Source of the DNA: Anaeramoeba ignava
Lineage: Eukaryota; Metamonada; Anaeramoebidae
Assembly: GCA_028826165.1 (NCBI GenBank)
Contig: JAPDFW010000072.1
Coordinates: 278,001 to 342,000, forward strand
DNA: 64,000 nucleotides
Reading direction: 5' to 3'
Shown: positions 1 to 11,719 of the stretch, in pieces
Layout of the letters: each line of letters starts with the position of its first letter
Numbering within the stretch: the stretch's first letter is position 1
Notes under the pieces: generated by a model
Told to the model about the DNA's origin: nothing
Databases searched by the model: none
What the model saw: only the letters and a program-made list of their open reading frames with translations
Made by a program: the position numbers and the translations under genes

Positions 1-1089
1 TCATCAACAATTAAAACAGGATTTGGAGGAGATGATGCACCAAGAGCTGTTTTTCCAACAGTTGTCGGAAGACCAAAATATTATGGTGGGAATATTTTAA
101 TATCTCACAAAGATAGATATGTTGGAGATGAATCAAGTTGTAAAAGAGGAATTTTAATTAAAAAATATCCAATAGAAAATGGAATTATTACAAATTGGGA
201 AGATATTGAATGTATTTGGCATCATACTTTTTATAATGAATTAAGAGTTTTACCTGAAGAACATTCACTTTTAATGACTGAACCACCTTTAAATCCAAAA
301 TCAAATCGAGAAAAAACAACAGAAATTATTTTTGAAACATTTAATATTCCTAATTTTTATCTTTCAAATTCTCCATCTTTATCTTTATTTGCTTCAGAAA
401 GAACAACAGGAATTATTATTGAAATGGGATATCAAGTTTGTAATTCTGTTTCAATTTATGGAGGAAATGCTTTAAATGATTCAATTTTAAGAATGAATAT
501 TGGAGGAAAAGATTTAACAGATTATTTACAGGAAATATTAAATGAAAGAGGATATTATTTTACAACAACAGCTGAAAGAGAAATTGTTAGAGATATTAAA
601 GAAAAATTATGTTATGTTTCATTAAATTTTGATAAAGAAATGGAATTATTAAATAATTCAAATTCTATTGAAAAAAATTATGAATTACCTGATGGAAGTA
701 TTATTACAATAGGAAATGAAAGATATAGATGTACTGAACCTTTATTCCAACCTTCTTTGATTGGATTATCACAAATAGGAATTCATGAAATAATTTATAA
801 TTCAATTATGAAATGTGATGAAGAATTAAGAAAAGAAATGTTTGAAAATATTGTTTTATCAGGAGGAACATCAATGTTTCAAGGAATTAAAGAAAGAATT
901 GAAAAAGAAATTAAACAATTATCACCAAAAAATATGAAAATCAAAGTTATTTCACCTCCTGAAAGAAAATATTCAGTTTGGATTGGAGGATCTATTTTAT
1001 CATCTCTTTCATTTTTTAAAAACATAACAATTTCAAAAGAAGAATATAAAGAATTTGGAAATTCAATTATTCATAAAAAATGTTTTTAA
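1..1089 (+). CDS. Divergent actin, copy 1 (5' end cut by window edge)
   Basis: The reading frame is open from the first base and ends at 1089, giving 362 residues; the other copies are 387 residues, so about 25 N-terminal residues lie outside the window. Actin hallmarks are visible: [73 protein letters not shown]-like and the C-terminal HKKCF. The second phosphate loop, usually GDGVTH, reads GYQVCN here. Near the N-terminus it carries SST as in copies 5 and 6, while its second loop matches copies 2-4, so it looks like a mosaic of the two subtypes. No introns. Actin normally polymerises into ATP-binding filaments; the altered active site makes normal ATP hydrolysis doubtful. Confidence 0.93.
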   Translation, partial: SSTIKTGFGGDDAPRAVFPTVVGRPKYYGGNILISHKDRYVGDESSCKRGILIKKYPIENGIITNWEDIECIWHHTFYNELRVLPEEHSLLMTEPPLNPKSNREKTTEIIFETFNIPNFYLSNSPSLSLFASERTTGIIIEMGYQVCNSVSIYGGNALNDSILRMNIGGKDLTDYLQEILNERGYYFTTTAEREIVRDIKEKLCYVSLNFDKEMELLNNSNSIEKNYELPDGSIITIGNERYRCTEPLFQPSLIGLSQIGIHEIIYNSIMKCDEELRKEMFENIVLSGGTSMFQGIKERIEKEIKQLSPKNMKIKVISPPERKYSVWIGGSILSSLSFFKNITISKEEYKEFGNSIIHKKCF

Positions 1090-1175
1090 AAATATTAAAC
1101 AAAAATTATTTTTCATTTTTTTCATTTTTCAATTCAATTCAATTCAAAAGAAAAAATATAAAATAAAATATAAAA

Positions 1176-2339
1176 ATGAATTTTAAACAATTTTCAAATA
1201 TTAATTTTGAAGAAATTGATGAAAATGAACCAATAGTAATTGAGAATGGTTCATTTTTTATTAAAGCAGGATTTGGAGGAGATGATGCACCAAGAGCTGT
1301 TTTTCCAACAATAGTTGGAAAACCAAAACGACAAGTCCAAATGGTTGGAATGGGTTCTAAAGATTATTATATTGGAGATGATGGTTATCATCCAAGAAGA
1401 GCATTAACACTTAAATATCCAATAGAAAATGGAATTATTACAAATTGGGAAGATATTGAACATATTTGGCATCATAGTTTTTATAATGAATTAAGAGTTG
1501 CACCTGAAGAACATCCACTTTTAATGACTGAACCACCTTTAAATCCAAAATCAAATCGAGAAAAAACAACAGAAATTATTTTTGAAACATTTAATATTCC
1601 TGATTTTTATCTTTCAAATTCTCCATCTTTAGCTTTATTTGCTTCAGGAAGAACAACAGGAATTATTATTGAAATGGGATATCAACTTTGTAATTCTGTT
1701 TCAATTTATGAAGGAAGTGCTTTAAATGATTCAGTTTTAAGAATGAGTATTGGAGGAAAAAATTTAACAGATTATTTAATGAAAATATTAAATGAAAGAG
1801 GATATTCATTTACAACAACAGCTGAAAGAGAAATTATTAGAGATATTAAAGAAAAATTATGTTATGTTTCATTAAATTTTGATAAAGACATGGAAATGTC
1901 TTACATTACAGATCCTCTTGAAAAAAATTATGAATTACCTGATGGAAATATTATTACAATAGGAAATGAAAGATATAGATGTACTGAACCTTTATTCAAA
2001 CCTTCTTTGATTGGAATTTCTCAAATAGGAATTCATGAAATTATTTATAATTCAATTATGAAATGTGATGAAGAATTAAGAAAAGATATGTTTGAAAATA
2101 TTGTTTTATCAGGAGGAACATCAATGTTTCAAGGAATTAAAGAAAGAATTGAAAAGGAAATTATACAATTATCACCAAAAAATATGAAAATCAAAGTTAT
2201 TTCACCTCCTGAAAGAAAATATTCAGTTTGGATTGGAGGATCTATTTTATCATCTCTTTCATTTTTTAACAGAATAACAATTTCAAAAGAAGAATATGAA
2301 GAATTTGGAAATTCAATTATTCATAAAAAATGTTTTTAA
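1176..2339 (+). CDS. Divergent actin, copy 2
   Basis: Intact single-exon gene of 387 residues, close to the 375 of conventional actin plus a roughly 12-residue N-terminal extension starting [18 protein letters not shown]. All copies share that start, which is preceded by a T-rich leader containing TTTTTCATTTTTTTC. The first nucleotide loop reads [10 protein letters not shown], so the position of actin Asp11 is Glu and that of Gly15 is Phe. The second loop is [10 protein letters not shown], lacking the usual D-G-D-G-x-T-H pattern. The rest of the actin fold is well kept: [19 protein letters not shown]-like segment and HKKCF. It lies 86 bp after copy 1. It may be a regulatory or nucleotide-locked actin; the function is inferred. 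Confidence 0.93.
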   Translation: MNFKQFSNINFEEIDENEPIVIENGSFFIKAGFGGDDAPRAVFPTIVGKPKRQVQMVGMGSKDYYIGDDGYHPRRALTLKYPIENGIITNWEDIEHIWHHSFYNELRVAPEEHPLLMTEPPLNPKSNREKTTEIIFETFNIPDFYLSNSPSLALFASGRTTGIIIEMGYQLCNSVSIYEGSALNDSVLRMSIGGKNLTDYLMKILNERGYSFTTTAEREIIRDIKEKLCYVSLNFDKDMEMSYITDPLEKNYELPDGNIITIGNERYRCTEPLFKPSLIGISQIGIHEIIYNSIMKCDEELRKDMFENIVLSGGTSMFQGIKERIEKEIIQLSPKNMKIKVISPPERKYSVWIGGSILSSLSFFNRITISKEEYEEFGNSIIHKKCF

Positions 2340-2421
2340 AAATATTAAACAAAAATTATTTTTCATTTTTCATTTTTCAATTCAATTCATTTCAAAATAA
2401 AAATATAAAATAAAATATAAA

Positions 2422-3585
2422 ATGAATTTTAAACAATTTTCAAATATTAATTTTGAAGAAATTGATGAAAATGAACCAATAGTAATTGATAATGGTTCAT
2501 TTTTTATTAAAGCAGGATTTGGAGGAGATGATGAACCAAGAGCTGTTTTTCCAACAGTTGTTGGAAGACCAAGACATTATGGAATAATGGTTGGAATGAA
2601 TTCTAAAGATGGATATGTTGGAGATGAAGCAAGTTGTAAAAAAGGAATTTTAATTAAAAAATATCCAATAGAAAATGGAATTATTACAAATTGGAATGAT
2701 ATTGAATGTATTTGGCATCATACTTTTTATAATGAATTAAGAGTTGCACCTGAAGAACATCCACTTTTAATGACTGAACCACCTTTAAATCCAAAATCAA
2801 ATCGAGAAAAAACAACACAAATTATTTTTGAAACATTTAATATTCCTAATTTTTATCTTTCAAATTCTTCAGTTTTAGCTTTATTAACTTCAGGAAGAAC
2901 AACAGGAATTATTATTGAAATGGGATATCAAATTTGTAATTCTGTTTCAATTTATGAAGGAAATGCTTTAAATGATTCAGTTTTAAGAATTAATATTGGA
3001 GGAAGAAATTTAACAGATTATTTAATGAAAATAATGAATGAAAGAGGATATTCATTTACAACAACAGCTGAAAGAGAAATTGTTAGAGATATTAAAGAAA
3101 AATTATGTTATGTTTCATTAGATTTTGATGAAGAAATGGACTTATCAAATAATTCAAATTCTATTGAAAAAAATTATGAATTACCTTATGGAAGTACTAT
3201 TACAATAGGAAATGAAAGATATAGATGTACTGAACCTTTATTCCAACCTTCTTTGATTGGAATTTCTCAAATAGGAATTCATGAAATTATTTATAATTCA
3301 ATTATGAAATGTGATGAAGAATTAAGAAAAGAAATGTTTGGAAATATTGTTTTATCAGGAGGAACATCAATGTTTCAAGGAATTAAAGAAAGAATTGAAA
3401 AAGAAATTAAACAATTATCACCAAAAAATATGAAAATCAAAGTTATTGCACCTCCTGAAAGAAAATATTCAGTTTGGATTGGAGGATCTATTTTATCATC
3501 TCTTTCATTTTTTAACAGAATAACAATTTCAAAAGAAGAATATGAAGAATTTGGAAATTCAATTATTCATCAAAAATGTTTTTAA
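2422..3585 (+). CDS. Divergent actin, copy 3
   Basis: Intact 387-residue single-exon actin paralogue, 82 bp after copy 2. The first nucleotide loop keeps Asp ([10 protein letters not shown]), but Gly15 is replaced by Phe. The second loop reads [10 protein letters not shown], so the usual Asp154, Asp157 and His161 equivalents are changed by eye alignment. The DNase-I-loop region ([20 protein letters not shown]) is actin-like, and the C-terminus is HQKCF. The gene is flanked by the same short spacer as the other copies, with a TTTTTCATTTTTC motif upstream. It belongs to the same subtype as copies 2 and 4. Confidence 0.93.
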   Translation: MNFKQFSNINFEEIDENEPIVIDNGSFFIKAGFGGDDEPRAVFPTVVGRPRHYGIMVGMNSKDGYVGDEASCKKGILIKKYPIENGIITNWNDIECIWHHTFYNELRVAPEEHPLLMTEPPLNPKSNREKTTQIIFETFNIPNFYLSNSSVLALLTSGRTTGIIIEMGYQICNSVSIYEGNALNDSVLRINIGGRNLTDYLMKIMNERGYSFTTTAEREIVRDIKEKLCYVSLDFDEEMDLSNNSNSIEKNYELPYGSTITIGNERYRCTEPLFQPSLIGISQIGIHEIIYNSIMKCDEELRKEMFGNIVLSGGTSMFQGIKERIEKEIKQLSPKNMKIKVIAPPERKYSVWIGGSILSSLSFFNRITISKEEYEEFGNSIIHQKCF

Positions 3586-3647
3586 AAATATTAAACAAAA
3601 AATTATTTTTCATTTTTTTCATTTTTCAATTCAATTCAAAATATAAA

Positions 3648-4814
3648 ATGAATTTTAAACAATTTTCAAATATTAATTTTGAAGAAATTGATGAAAATGA
3701 ACCAATAGTAATTGATAATGGTTCATTTTTTATTAAAGCAGGATTTGGAGGAGATGATGCACCAAGAGCTGTTTTTCCAACAGTTGTTGGAAGACAAAGA
3801 TATCAACTTCTAATGGTTGGAATGGGTTCTAAAGATGGATATGTTGGAGATGAAGCAGTTTACAAAAAAGGAATTTTAATTAAAAAATATCCAATAGAAA
3901 ATGGAATTATTACAAATTGGGAAGATATTGAACATGTTTGGCATCATACTTTTTATAATGAATTAAGAGTTTTACCTGAAGAACATTCACTTTTAATGAC
4001 TGAACCACTTTTAAATCCAAAAGTCAATAGAGAAAAAACAACACAAATTATTTTTGAAACATTTAATATTCCTAATTTTTATCTTTCAAATTCTCCATCT
4101 TTAGCTTTATTAACTTCAGGAAGAACAACAGGAATTGTTATTGAAATGGGATATCAATTTTGTAATTCTGTTTCAATTTATGAAGGAAATGCTTTAAATG
4201 ATTCAGTTTTAAAAATGAATATTGGAGGAAAAGATTTAACAGATTATTTAATGAAAATATTAAATGAAAGAGGATATTCATTTACAACAACATATGTTGA
4301 AAGAGAAATTATTAGAGATGTTAAAGAAAAATTATGTTATGTTTCATTAAATTTTGATAAAGAAATGGAATTATTAAATAATTCAAATTCTATTGAAAAA
4401 AATTATGAATTACCTTATGGAAATATTATTACAATAGGAAATGAAAGATATAGATGTACTGAACCTTTATTCAAACCTTCTTTGATTGGATTTTCACAAA
4501 TAGGAATTCATGAAATTATTTATAATTCAATTATGAAATGTGATGAAGAATTAAGAAAAGAAATGTTTGGAAATATTGTTTTATCAGGAGGAACATCAAT
4601 GTTTCAAGGAATTAAAGAAAGAATTGAAAAAGAAATTAAACAATTATCACCAAAAAATATGAAAATCAAAGTTATTGCACCTCCTGAAAGAAAATATTCA
4701 GTTTGGATTGGAGGATCTATTTTATCATCTCTTTCATTTTTTAACAGAATAACAATTTCAAAAGAAGAATATAAAGAATTTGGAAATTCAATTATTCATA
4801 AAAAATGTTTTTAA
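3648..4814 (+). CDS. Divergent actin, copy 4
   Basis: An ATG at 3576 is in frame, but I chose the start at 3648 because it gives the [14 protein letters not shown]-terminus shared by all copies; the extra 24 codons are the translated T-rich spacer. The protein has 388 residues, one more than its neighbours, because TTTAEREI has become TTTYVEREI. The nucleotide loops are of the degenerate type ([10 protein letters not shown] and [10 protein letters not shown]). Actin core motifs and the C-terminal HKKCF are intact. It begins 62 bp after the stop of copy 3. The subtype shared with copies 1-3 suggests recent tandem duplication. Confidence 0.92.
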   Translation: MNFKQFSNINFEEIDENEPIVIDNGSFFIKAGFGGDDAPRAVFPTVVGRQRYQLLMVGMGSKDGYVGDEAVYKKGILIKKYPIENGIITNWEDIEHVWHHTFYNELRVLPEEHSLLMTEPLLNPKVNREKTTQIIFETFNIPNFYLSNSPSLALLTSGRTTGIVIEMGYQFCNSVSIYEGNALNDSVLKMNIGGKDLTDYLMKILNERGYSFTTTYVEREIIRDVKEKLCYVSLNFDKEMELLNNSNSIEKNYELPYGNIITIGNERYRCTEPLFKPSLIGFSQIGIHEIIYNSIMKCDEELRKEMFGNIVLSGGTSMFQGIKERIEKEIKQLSPKNMKIKVIAPPERKYSVWIGGSILSSLSFFNRITISKEEYKEFGNSIIHKKCF

Positions 4815-4873
4815 AAATATTAAACAAAAATTATTTTTCATTTTTCATTTTTCAATTCAATTCAAAATAAAAA

Positions 4874-6037
4874 ATGAATTTTAAACAATTTTCAAATATT
4901 AATTTTGAAGAAATTGATGAAAATGAAACAATAATAATTGATAATGGTTCATCAACAATTAAAACAGGATTTGGAGGAGATGATGAACCAAGAATTATTT
5001 TTCCATCAATAGTTGGAAGACAAAAACACCCTGGAATAATGGTTGGAATGAATATAAAAGATTATTATGTTGGAGATGAAGCAAAATCTAAAAGAGGAAT
5101 TTTAACACTTAAATATCCAATAGAACATGGAATTATTACAAATTGGAATGATATTGAACATGTTTGGCATCATACTTTTTATAATGAATTAAAAATTTTA
5201 CCTGAAGAACATCCACTTTTAATGACTGAACCACCTTTAAATCCAAAAGCCAATCGAGAAAAAACAACAGAAATTATTTTTGAAACATTTAATATTCCTA
5301 ATTTTTATCTTTCAAATTCTTCAGTTTTAGCTTTATTACAATCAAAAAGAACAACAGGAGTTGTTATTGAAATTGGAGATGGAGTTACTCATTCTGTTCC
5401 AATTTATGAAAGTTATGTTTTAAATCATTCAGTTTTAAGAATGGATATTGCAGGAAGAGATTTAACAGATTATTTAATGAAAATAATGACTGAAAGAGGA
5501 TATGCATTTACAACAGCATATGAAAGAGAAATTATTAAAGATGTTAAAGAAAAATTATGTTATGTTTCATTAGATTTTTATGAAGAAATGGAATTATCAT
5601 ATATTTCAAATACTCCTGAAAAAAATTATGAATTACCTGATGGAAGTATTATTACAATAGGAAATGAAAGATATAGATGTACTGAACCTTTATTCAAACC
5701 TTCTTTTATTGGATTGTCTCAACAAGGAATTCATGAAATGATTTATAATTCAATTATGAAAGATGATGTTGATATAAGAAAAGAATTATATGGAAATATT
5801 GTTTTAACAGGAGGAACATCAATGTTTCCAGGAATTAAAGAAAGAATTGAAAAAGAAATTAAACAATTATCACCAAAAAATATGAAAGTTGAAGTTATTT
5901 CACCTCCTGAAAGAAAATATTCAGTTTGGATTGGAGGATCTATTTTATCATCTCATTATATTTTCAAAAATTTATCAATTTCAAAAAAAGAATATAAAGA
6001 ATTTGGAAATTCAATTATTCATAAAAAATGTTTTTAA
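4874..6037 (+). CDS. Actin-like, copy 5 (more canonical nucleotide site)
   Basis: Intact 387-residue single-exon gene, 59 bp after copy 4. It is closer to conventional actin: the second loop is [14 protein letters not shown], retaining GDG-VTH, although the Asp154 position is Glu. The first loop is [10 protein letters not shown], with Ser where conventional actin has Gly15. The hinge segment reads [11 protein letters not shown], so the Gln137 position, important for ATP hydrolysis, is Ser. The middle part ([15 protein letters not shown]) and [14 protein letters not shown] are almost textbook actin. Copies 5 and 6 form the second subtype of the array. Confidence 0.94.
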   Translation: MNFKQFSNINFEEIDENETIIIDNGSSTIKTGFGGDDEPRIIFPSIVGRQKHPGIMVGMNIKDYYVGDEAKSKRGILTLKYPIEHGIITNWNDIEHVWHHTFYNELKILPEEHPLLMTEPPLNPKANREKTTEIIFETFNIPNFYLSNSSVLALLQSKRTTGVVIEIGDGVTHSVPIYESYVLNHSVLRMDIAGRDLTDYLMKIMTERGYAFTTAYEREIIKDVKEKLCYVSLDFYEEMELSYISNTPEKNYELPDGSIITIGNERYRCTEPLFKPSFIGLSQQGIHEMIYNSIMKDDVDIRKELYGNIVLTGGTSMFPGIKERIEKEIKQLSPKNMKVEVISPPERKYSVWIGGSILSSHYIFKNLSISKKEYKEFGNSIIHKKCF

Positions 6038-6104
6038 AAATATTAAACAAAAAATTATTTTTCATTTTTTTCATTTTTCATTTCAATTCAATTCAAAATA
6101 AAAA

Positions 6105-7268
6105 ATGAATTTTAAACAATTTTCAAATATTAATTTTGAAGAAATTGATGAAAATGAAACAATAATAATTGATAATGGTTCCTCAACAATTAAAACAGGA
6201 TTTGGAGGAGATGATGAACCAAGAATTATTTTTCCATCAATAATTGGAAGACCAAGACATTATGGAATAATTGTTGGAATGAATATAAAAGATTATTATA
6301 TTGGAGATGAAGCAAAATCCAAAAGAGGAATTTTAACACTTAAATATCCAATAGAACATGGAATTATTACAAATTGGAATGATATTGAACATGTTTGGCA
6401 TCATAGTTTTTATAATGAATTAAGAGTTGCACCTGAAGAACATTCACTTTTAATGACTGAACCACCTTTAAATCCAAAAGCCAATCGAGAAAAAACAACA
6501 GAAATTATTTTTGAAACATTTAATATTCCTAATTTTTATCTTTCAAATTCTTCAGTTTTAGCTTTATTACAATCAAAAAGAACAACAGGAGTTGTTATTG
6601 AAATTGGAGATGGAGTTACTCATTCTGTTCCAATTTATGAAGGAAATATTCTAAATGATTCAGTTTTAAGAATGGATATTGCAGGAAGAGATTTAACAGA
6701 TTATTTACAGAAAATAGTGTGTGAAAGAGGATATGCATTTACAACAACAGCTGAAAGAGAAATTATTAGAGATATTAAAGAAAAATTATGTTATGTTTCA
6801 TTAGATTTTTATGAAGAAATGGAATTATCAAGTTATTCAATTTCTTTTGAAAAAAATTATGAATTACCTGATGGACAAATTATTACAATAGGAAATGAAA
6901 GATTTAGAACTCCTGAAGTTTTATTTCAACCTTCTTTTATTGGAATGTCTCAATCAGGAATTCATGAAATAATTTATAATTCAATTATGAAATGTAATGT
7001 TGATATAAGAAAAGAATTATATGGAAATATTGTTTTAACAGGAGGAACATCAATGTTTCCAGGAATTAAAGAAAGAATTGAAAAAGAAATTAAACAATTA
7101 TCACCAAAAGATATGAAAATTGAAGTTATTTCACCTCCTGAAAGAAAATATTCAGTTTGGATTGGAGGATCTATTTTATCATCTCATTATATTTTCAAAA
7201 ATTTATCAATTTCAAAAAAAGAATATAAAGAATTTGGAAATTCAATTATTCATCAAAAATTCGTTTAG
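6105..7268 (+). CDS. Actin-like, copy 6 (last of the array)
   Basis: Intact 387-residue gene, 67 bp after copy 5 and of the same subtype ([24 protein letters not shown]). It is the most actin-like copy, with [19 protein letters not shown]-like TGGTSMFPG and [12 protein letters not shown]. The C-terminus is unusual: HQKFV instead of the almost universal KCF, because the 3' end differs from the other copies. The shared array spacer is also lost after this gene, which marks the right edge of the tandem duplication. The Gln137 position is again Ser. Confidence 0.94.
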   Translation: MNFKQFSNINFEEIDENETIIIDNGSSTIKTGFGGDDEPRIIFPSIIGRPRHYGIIVGMNIKDYYIGDEAKSKRGILTLKYPIEHGIITNWNDIEHVWHHSFYNELRVAPEEHSLLMTEPPLNPKANREKTTEIIFETFNIPNFYLSNSSVLALLQSKRTTGVVIEIGDGVTHSVPIYEGNILNDSVLRMDIAGRDLTDYLQKIVCERGYAFTTTAEREIIRDIKEKLCYVSLDFYEEMELSSYSISFEKNYELPDGQIITIGNERFRTPEVLFQPSFIGMSQSGIHEIIYNSIMKCNVDIRKELYGNIVLTGGTSMFPGIKERIEKEIKQLSPKDMKIEVISPPERKYSVWIGGSILSSHYIFKNLSISKKEYKEFGNSIIHQKFV

Positions 7269-7480
7269 AAAAAGAATAACAATAAGAATAAGAAATTCTT
7301 CAATTCATTTTTCGTTTTTTATTTTTTTTTGATTTCAAAAACAAAAGAACAAAGAAAAGAACAAGAATATTGTTTTTTTGATTTTTGATTTTTGATTTTT
7401 GATTTTTGATTTTTGATTTTTGTTCGCAATATTAACAAAATTTGAAAAGATAACAATAATTCATCTGAAAAAATATTCAT
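7269..7480. repeat. Spacer with (GATTTTT)n microsatellite
   Basis: Between the convergent actin array and the MATE gene lies a T-rich spacer. From about 7379 to 7425 it holds seven copies of the heptamer GATTTTT. No gene is visible. Confidence 0.7.
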
Positions 7481-10393
7481 TTAATTATCATCTGAAAAAA
7501 TATTTTCTGTATCAGTTAAATCAGCATGTGTATCTAAATCATGATTTTGAATTACGCTTCCACTATCTGCTAAATATCCACTTTCATTATAATTGACAAC
7601 TCGTCTTGTACTAATTTCAAAGCTTGAAGATGTTTGAATATCATTAGAGTCTTTATCTTCATTTTGAAGTGATGAAAAACGGGAATCATTTTGAGATTCT
7701 TTAATATTATCACTTTTTTCAATATTATCACTTTTTTCAATATTTTCACTTTTTTCAATATTATCACTTTTTTCAATATTTTCATTATTTTGATTATTAT
7801 TGTTATTTTGATTATCATTCTTATTTTGATTATCATTAATATCAGAATCATAAGTTAAATTTTTATTTGAGTTTATATTTTGATCTTGATTTGAATTTTC
7901 TTTTTTTCTGATGCTTTGATTTTTATTTAGTTTTGGATTGTTAAATGAATAACTTCTTGGAATAAATTCATTTAAACTCTGATCTGAAAGTTCATAAATA
8001 TTTTCAGGATTATCATCAAGATCTATTCCAACAAAGTTTTCCATCTCAATTTGGTTTTCAATTTGGTTGTCAATTTGGTTGTCAATTTGATTTTCAATTT
8101 GATTTTCAATTTGAATATCACTTATTTCTTGATTTGGCTTCCCATTTATTCTTATTAATTCCATTTTTTTTTCCCATTTCATTTGTTTGACTTTTTTCTT
8201 GAGTTCGGGAAGTGCTTTAAATTGAAATAAAGAAGCGCAAACAATCAAAGAAATGAAATTAGAAAAAACTTCAACTCCATAAATTCCGAAAATTCCTTGT
8301 TTTCTTGATTCTTCAAAAACTAGCATTGGAACATAAAAAATTGTTGAATTTATAATAGAAAGAAAAGCAAGCCATTTGAAATATTCAAAAGTAATAAGAA
8401 AAGTGTTAAAAATATTCAAGTATAAAATCAATGGGATGTTGAAGTAAATTAAGATCCAAACATTTGAGCAAATATTTTCGACTTCTTCCCTTTGATGCGA
8501 GTCATTAAATGTGAATCCATTCAGGAAAGTTTGTTGAATTTTCGCGAATGAAAGAAGTAAATAGGAAATAAAGGCAATGCCAAGTCCAAAAGCCAACATT
8601 CTATTTTTAAATTTTCGGAATTTTGTATAATCCATTTTTTCAAAATAAAAACTTCCAAGAATGCAAATTAATAATATTGGGAAAGCTCCTAAACTTGTTA
8701 TTATAACTGATTGGGTTAATTCCAATAGTTGATTTGCAATTAAATTTTCGGTTCCAAAAGGAACAATTATTCTTAATCTCATAAATTCTCTTATAACGCT
8801 CAGAAAATTATTGACTAATAAAGGAATTGTTGAGTTGATAAAATATGCGACTGCTTTTTTTGGGAAATGAAACTTAAAAATGCCTAAATTTCTTCTCAGT
8901 TGTTTTTGAAATAGCATTATTAAATATCCTATTAATTCAAATAAGTATATTATTTTTCGAGATAGAACTACTGCTACAATTGTATTAGCCATTGTATATG
9001 ATAAATAGAATATCTAATTTTAGATTTTATTTTAAATTTAATTTTTTTAATTATTTTAATTTTAATTTTTATTTTTAAAATTACAGCTCCAATAAAACCT
9101 AAAGAAATTAGAACATTAACAATTAATAAACCTTTCAAATTTTCGTAACCCATAAAAATTCCAATTAAAAATGAAATGAAATATTCCAAAGCATAAAAAG
9201 GAGTATAAATATAAAAATAAGTAAGATTTTTTGAAGTATATTCAGGGAATCCATAAATTGTTAAAATTCTTTTGATTGAACTCATGCTAAACATTGAAAC
9301 TAAAATACCAAAAGAAAGTGAAACAACAGCTCCAAGATGTACGATTTGTCCGATTTTTTTGTCTTTTTGTTTCAATTTCAATTTTATAGTTTGTCGAATT
9401 GAAATGATTATAAAAACTCCTCCAAAAAAGCTTGTTAAAGGTATTGTAACTGAATTTGTAATATTTTGAAATATTCGAAACATGAAAAAATCTTCACTAT
9501 CAAAACGAACTAAAAAATTTAATTTATTATTTTATTTATTATTTTATTTATAATTTAGTTTATATTTTAGTTTATTATTTAATTTATAATTTAGTTTATT
9601 ATTTTATTTATAATTTTATTTATAATTTTATTTATAATTTTATTTATAATTTTATTTATAATTTTATTTATAATTTTATTTATAATTTTATTTATAATTT
9701 TATTTATAATTTTATTTATAATTTTATTTATAATTTAATTTATAATTTTATTTTATAATTTAATTTATAATTTAATTTATAATTTAATTTATAATTTAAT
9801 TTATTTTAATTTATAATTTAATTTATAATTTAATTTATAATTTAATTTATAATTTAATTTATAATTTTATTTATAATTTTATTTATAATTTTATTTATAA
9901 TTTTATTTATAATTTAATTTATAATTTAATTTATAATTTTATTTATAATTTTATTTATAATTTTATTTATAATTTTAATTTATTATTTTATTTATAATTT
10001 TATTTATAATTTTATTTTATTACGAAGAAAATAATTCGTAAGTATTTCAGTAACTAATTGTCTTGTTGATAAAATGGTAAGAAGAAAAAACAAGAAAATA
10101 AATTTGTGACGTTGAAGAGGTTTTGATTGGTCTTGTATATTAATTTGTTGAGGTATCTCTTCATTTTCTTTTGAATTTTCTTTTGAATTTTCATTTGAAT
10201 TTTCATTTGAATTTTCATTTAAATTTTCATTTGAATTTTCATTTAAATTTTCATTTGAATTTTCATTTGAATTTTCATTTGAATTTTCATTTAAATTTTC
10301 ATTTGAATTTTCTTCTTGTTTTTTTTCTTCTTGTTTTTCTTCTTGTTTTTCTTGAATTTGTTGAATTTCTTCAACAATAAATGAATGACTCAT
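7481..10393 (-). CDS. MATE-family-like multidrug/organic-ion transporter
   Basis: I join three exons: 10393-10024, 9509-9085 and 9013-7481 (775 residues). The introns are 9510-10023 (phase 1) and 9014-9084 (phase 0), both GT-AG. The N-terminus is an Asn/Glu/Ser repeat (NENSNENL units) followed by a first membrane segment (KFIFLFFLLTILST). Exon 2 holds N-lobe helices with an SVTIPLTSFFGG segment, and the join reads GFIGA-IFYLSYTMANTIV, like the MATE GAAIAT helix. Exon 3 holds the C-lobe (STIPLLVNNFLSVI, IANQLLELTQSVI) and a long cytosolic tail of IENQ, QN and NIEKSD repeats. MATE proteins export drugs or organic cations by H+ or Na+ antiport. The fold assignment rests on hydrophobic pattern; a flippase of the MOP superfamily is the alternative. 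Confidence 0.7.
9510..10023 (-). repeat. Intron 1 of the MATE gene: 12-bp AT satellite
   Basis: The intron consists almost entirely of a 12-bp unit (ATTTTATTTATA on the + strand) with ATTTAATTTATA variants. It starts with GTAATAAAAT and ends TTTTTTAG on the minus strand. Confidence 0.75.
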
Positions 10394-10538
10394 GAATTTT
10401 ATATTGAAATTTTTTTTTTATAAATAAATTTAAGATGATTTGTCAATTCAAAAAATGAAAAAAAAAAAGTGAAAAAAAAAAAATTTTCATTTTTCTTTTT
10501 TTTTCGGTTTATTTTTTTTTATTTAGCTTTTAATAAAA
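10394..10538. promoter_or_regulatory. Divergent promoter of the MATE gene, copy A
   Basis: This block separates the intact MATE exon 1 (minus) from the decayed transporter exon (plus). It contains the TTTTTCATTTTT element in both directions: as AAAAAATGAAAAAA around 10449-10462 for the minus gene and as TTTTCATTTTTC around 10484-10496 for the plus direction. It is duplicated almost base for base at about 11573-11719. Confidence 0.55.
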
Positions 10539-10840
10539 ATGTCTGATACAAATTTTGAAGATTTGGAAAAGAAAAACTGAAAGTGAATACGAAAAAATAT
10601 ATATTTAAAATTTATAAATTAATTTATAATTAAAATTTTTATATTTTTTTCTTTTTGGAATTTTAATAGAAAAATGGTTACAATGACTGTTTCTTTTTAT
10701 TTTATTATTTCAATGACTGTTGTTTTCCTGAATAAATATTTACTTTCAAATTCTAAATTCGAATTTTTATTTTATTTATGACTTTATCAACTTTTGTTTT
10801 TATTTTTGCATTTTATAATTTTTTCTATAAATCAATTTTC
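10539..10840 (+). pseudogene. Decayed copy of fucose-transporter-like exons 1-2
   Basis: The sequence closely follows 11720-12060, starting ATGTCTGATACA and continuing through the short intron and the second exon (AAAATGGTTACAATGACTG). The splice donor ATGTAT has become ATATAT, the first exon has small deletions, and the second exon loses its frame after AATTCGAATTT. It is a broken duplicate of the gene start at 11720. Confidence 0.75.
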
Positions 10841-11218
10841 ATTTATAATTTTAATTTATAATTTTATTTAAAATTTTAAAAATAAAATTAAATTTAAAAT
10901 TTTATTTATAATTTAATTTTAAATTTAAATTTAAATTTTATTTAAATCAAATTTAAAATCCAAATTCAAATCCAAAATTCAATTTTAAATTAATTTATAA
11001 TTAAAATTTAAAATTCAAAAATCAATTTAAAATTTAATTCCAAATTTAATTTTAAATTAAAATTTAAAATTTTCAAATTTAAAATTAAAATTAAAAATTT
11101 TATTTAAATCCAAATTTAAAATTAAATTTATAATAAAATTTAAAATTAAAATTTAAAATTTAAAATTTAAAATTAAAATTTATAATAAAATTTAAAATTA
11201 AAATTTAAAATTTTAAAT
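10841..11218. repeat. AAAATTT-rich filler between duplication copies
   Basis: Irregular repeats of AAAATTTA/AAATTAAAATT type fill the gap between the two copies of the duplicated segment. No open frame or conserved motif is visible. Confidence 0.6.
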
Positions 11219-11572
11219 TACGAAGAAAAAATTAAAAATTAAAATTAAAAAGTAAAATTGTCTTGTTGATAAAATGGTAAGAAGAAACAAGAAAATAAAT
11301 TTGTGACGTTGAAGAGGTTTTGATTGATCTTGTATATTAATTTGTTGAGGTATCTCTTCATTTTTGAATTTTCATCAAAAATTTTGAAAAAATTTAAATT
11401 TAAAATTTAAAATTTTCATTTAAATTAAAATTTGAATTTTCATTTAAATTTTCATTTGAATTTTCATTTGAATTTTCATTTGAATTTTCTTCTTGTTTTT
11501 TTTCTTCTTGTTTTTCTTCTTGTTTTTCTTGAATTTGTTGAATTTCTTCAACAATAAATGAATGACTCATGA
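11219..11572 (-). pseudogene. Decayed copy of MATE exon 1
   Basis: On the minus strand this repeats the intact exon at 10024-10393: the segments encoding the N-terminal MSHSFIVEEIQQIQEKQEEK, the LQRHKFIF membrane start and the TACGAAGAAA splice-site neighbourhood can all be recognised. The NENS repeat is replaced by AAATTTAAAATT filler, and small indels break the frame. The intact partner is copy A, so the copies have decayed in opposite halves. Confidence 0.75.
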
Positions 11573-11719
11573 ATTTTATATTGAAATTTTTTTTTTATAA
11601 ATAAATTTAAGATGATTTGTCAATTCAAAAAATGAAAAAAAAAAAGTGAAAAAAAAAAAATTTTCATTTTTCTTTTTTTTTCGGTTTATTTTTTTTTATT
11701 TAGCTTTTAGAAAGTAAAA
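11573..11719. promoter_or_regulatory. Divergent promoter, copy B (drives the transporter gene)
   Basis: This is a near-identical copy of 10394-10538. The TTTTCATTTTTC element at about 11661-11672 lies some 50 bp upstream of the transporter ATG at 11720. Confidence 0.55.

Noticed and set aside
3576-3647. N-terminal extension of actin copy 4
   Set aside because: The 24 codons translate the conserved spacer; all paralogues start at MNFKQFSN.
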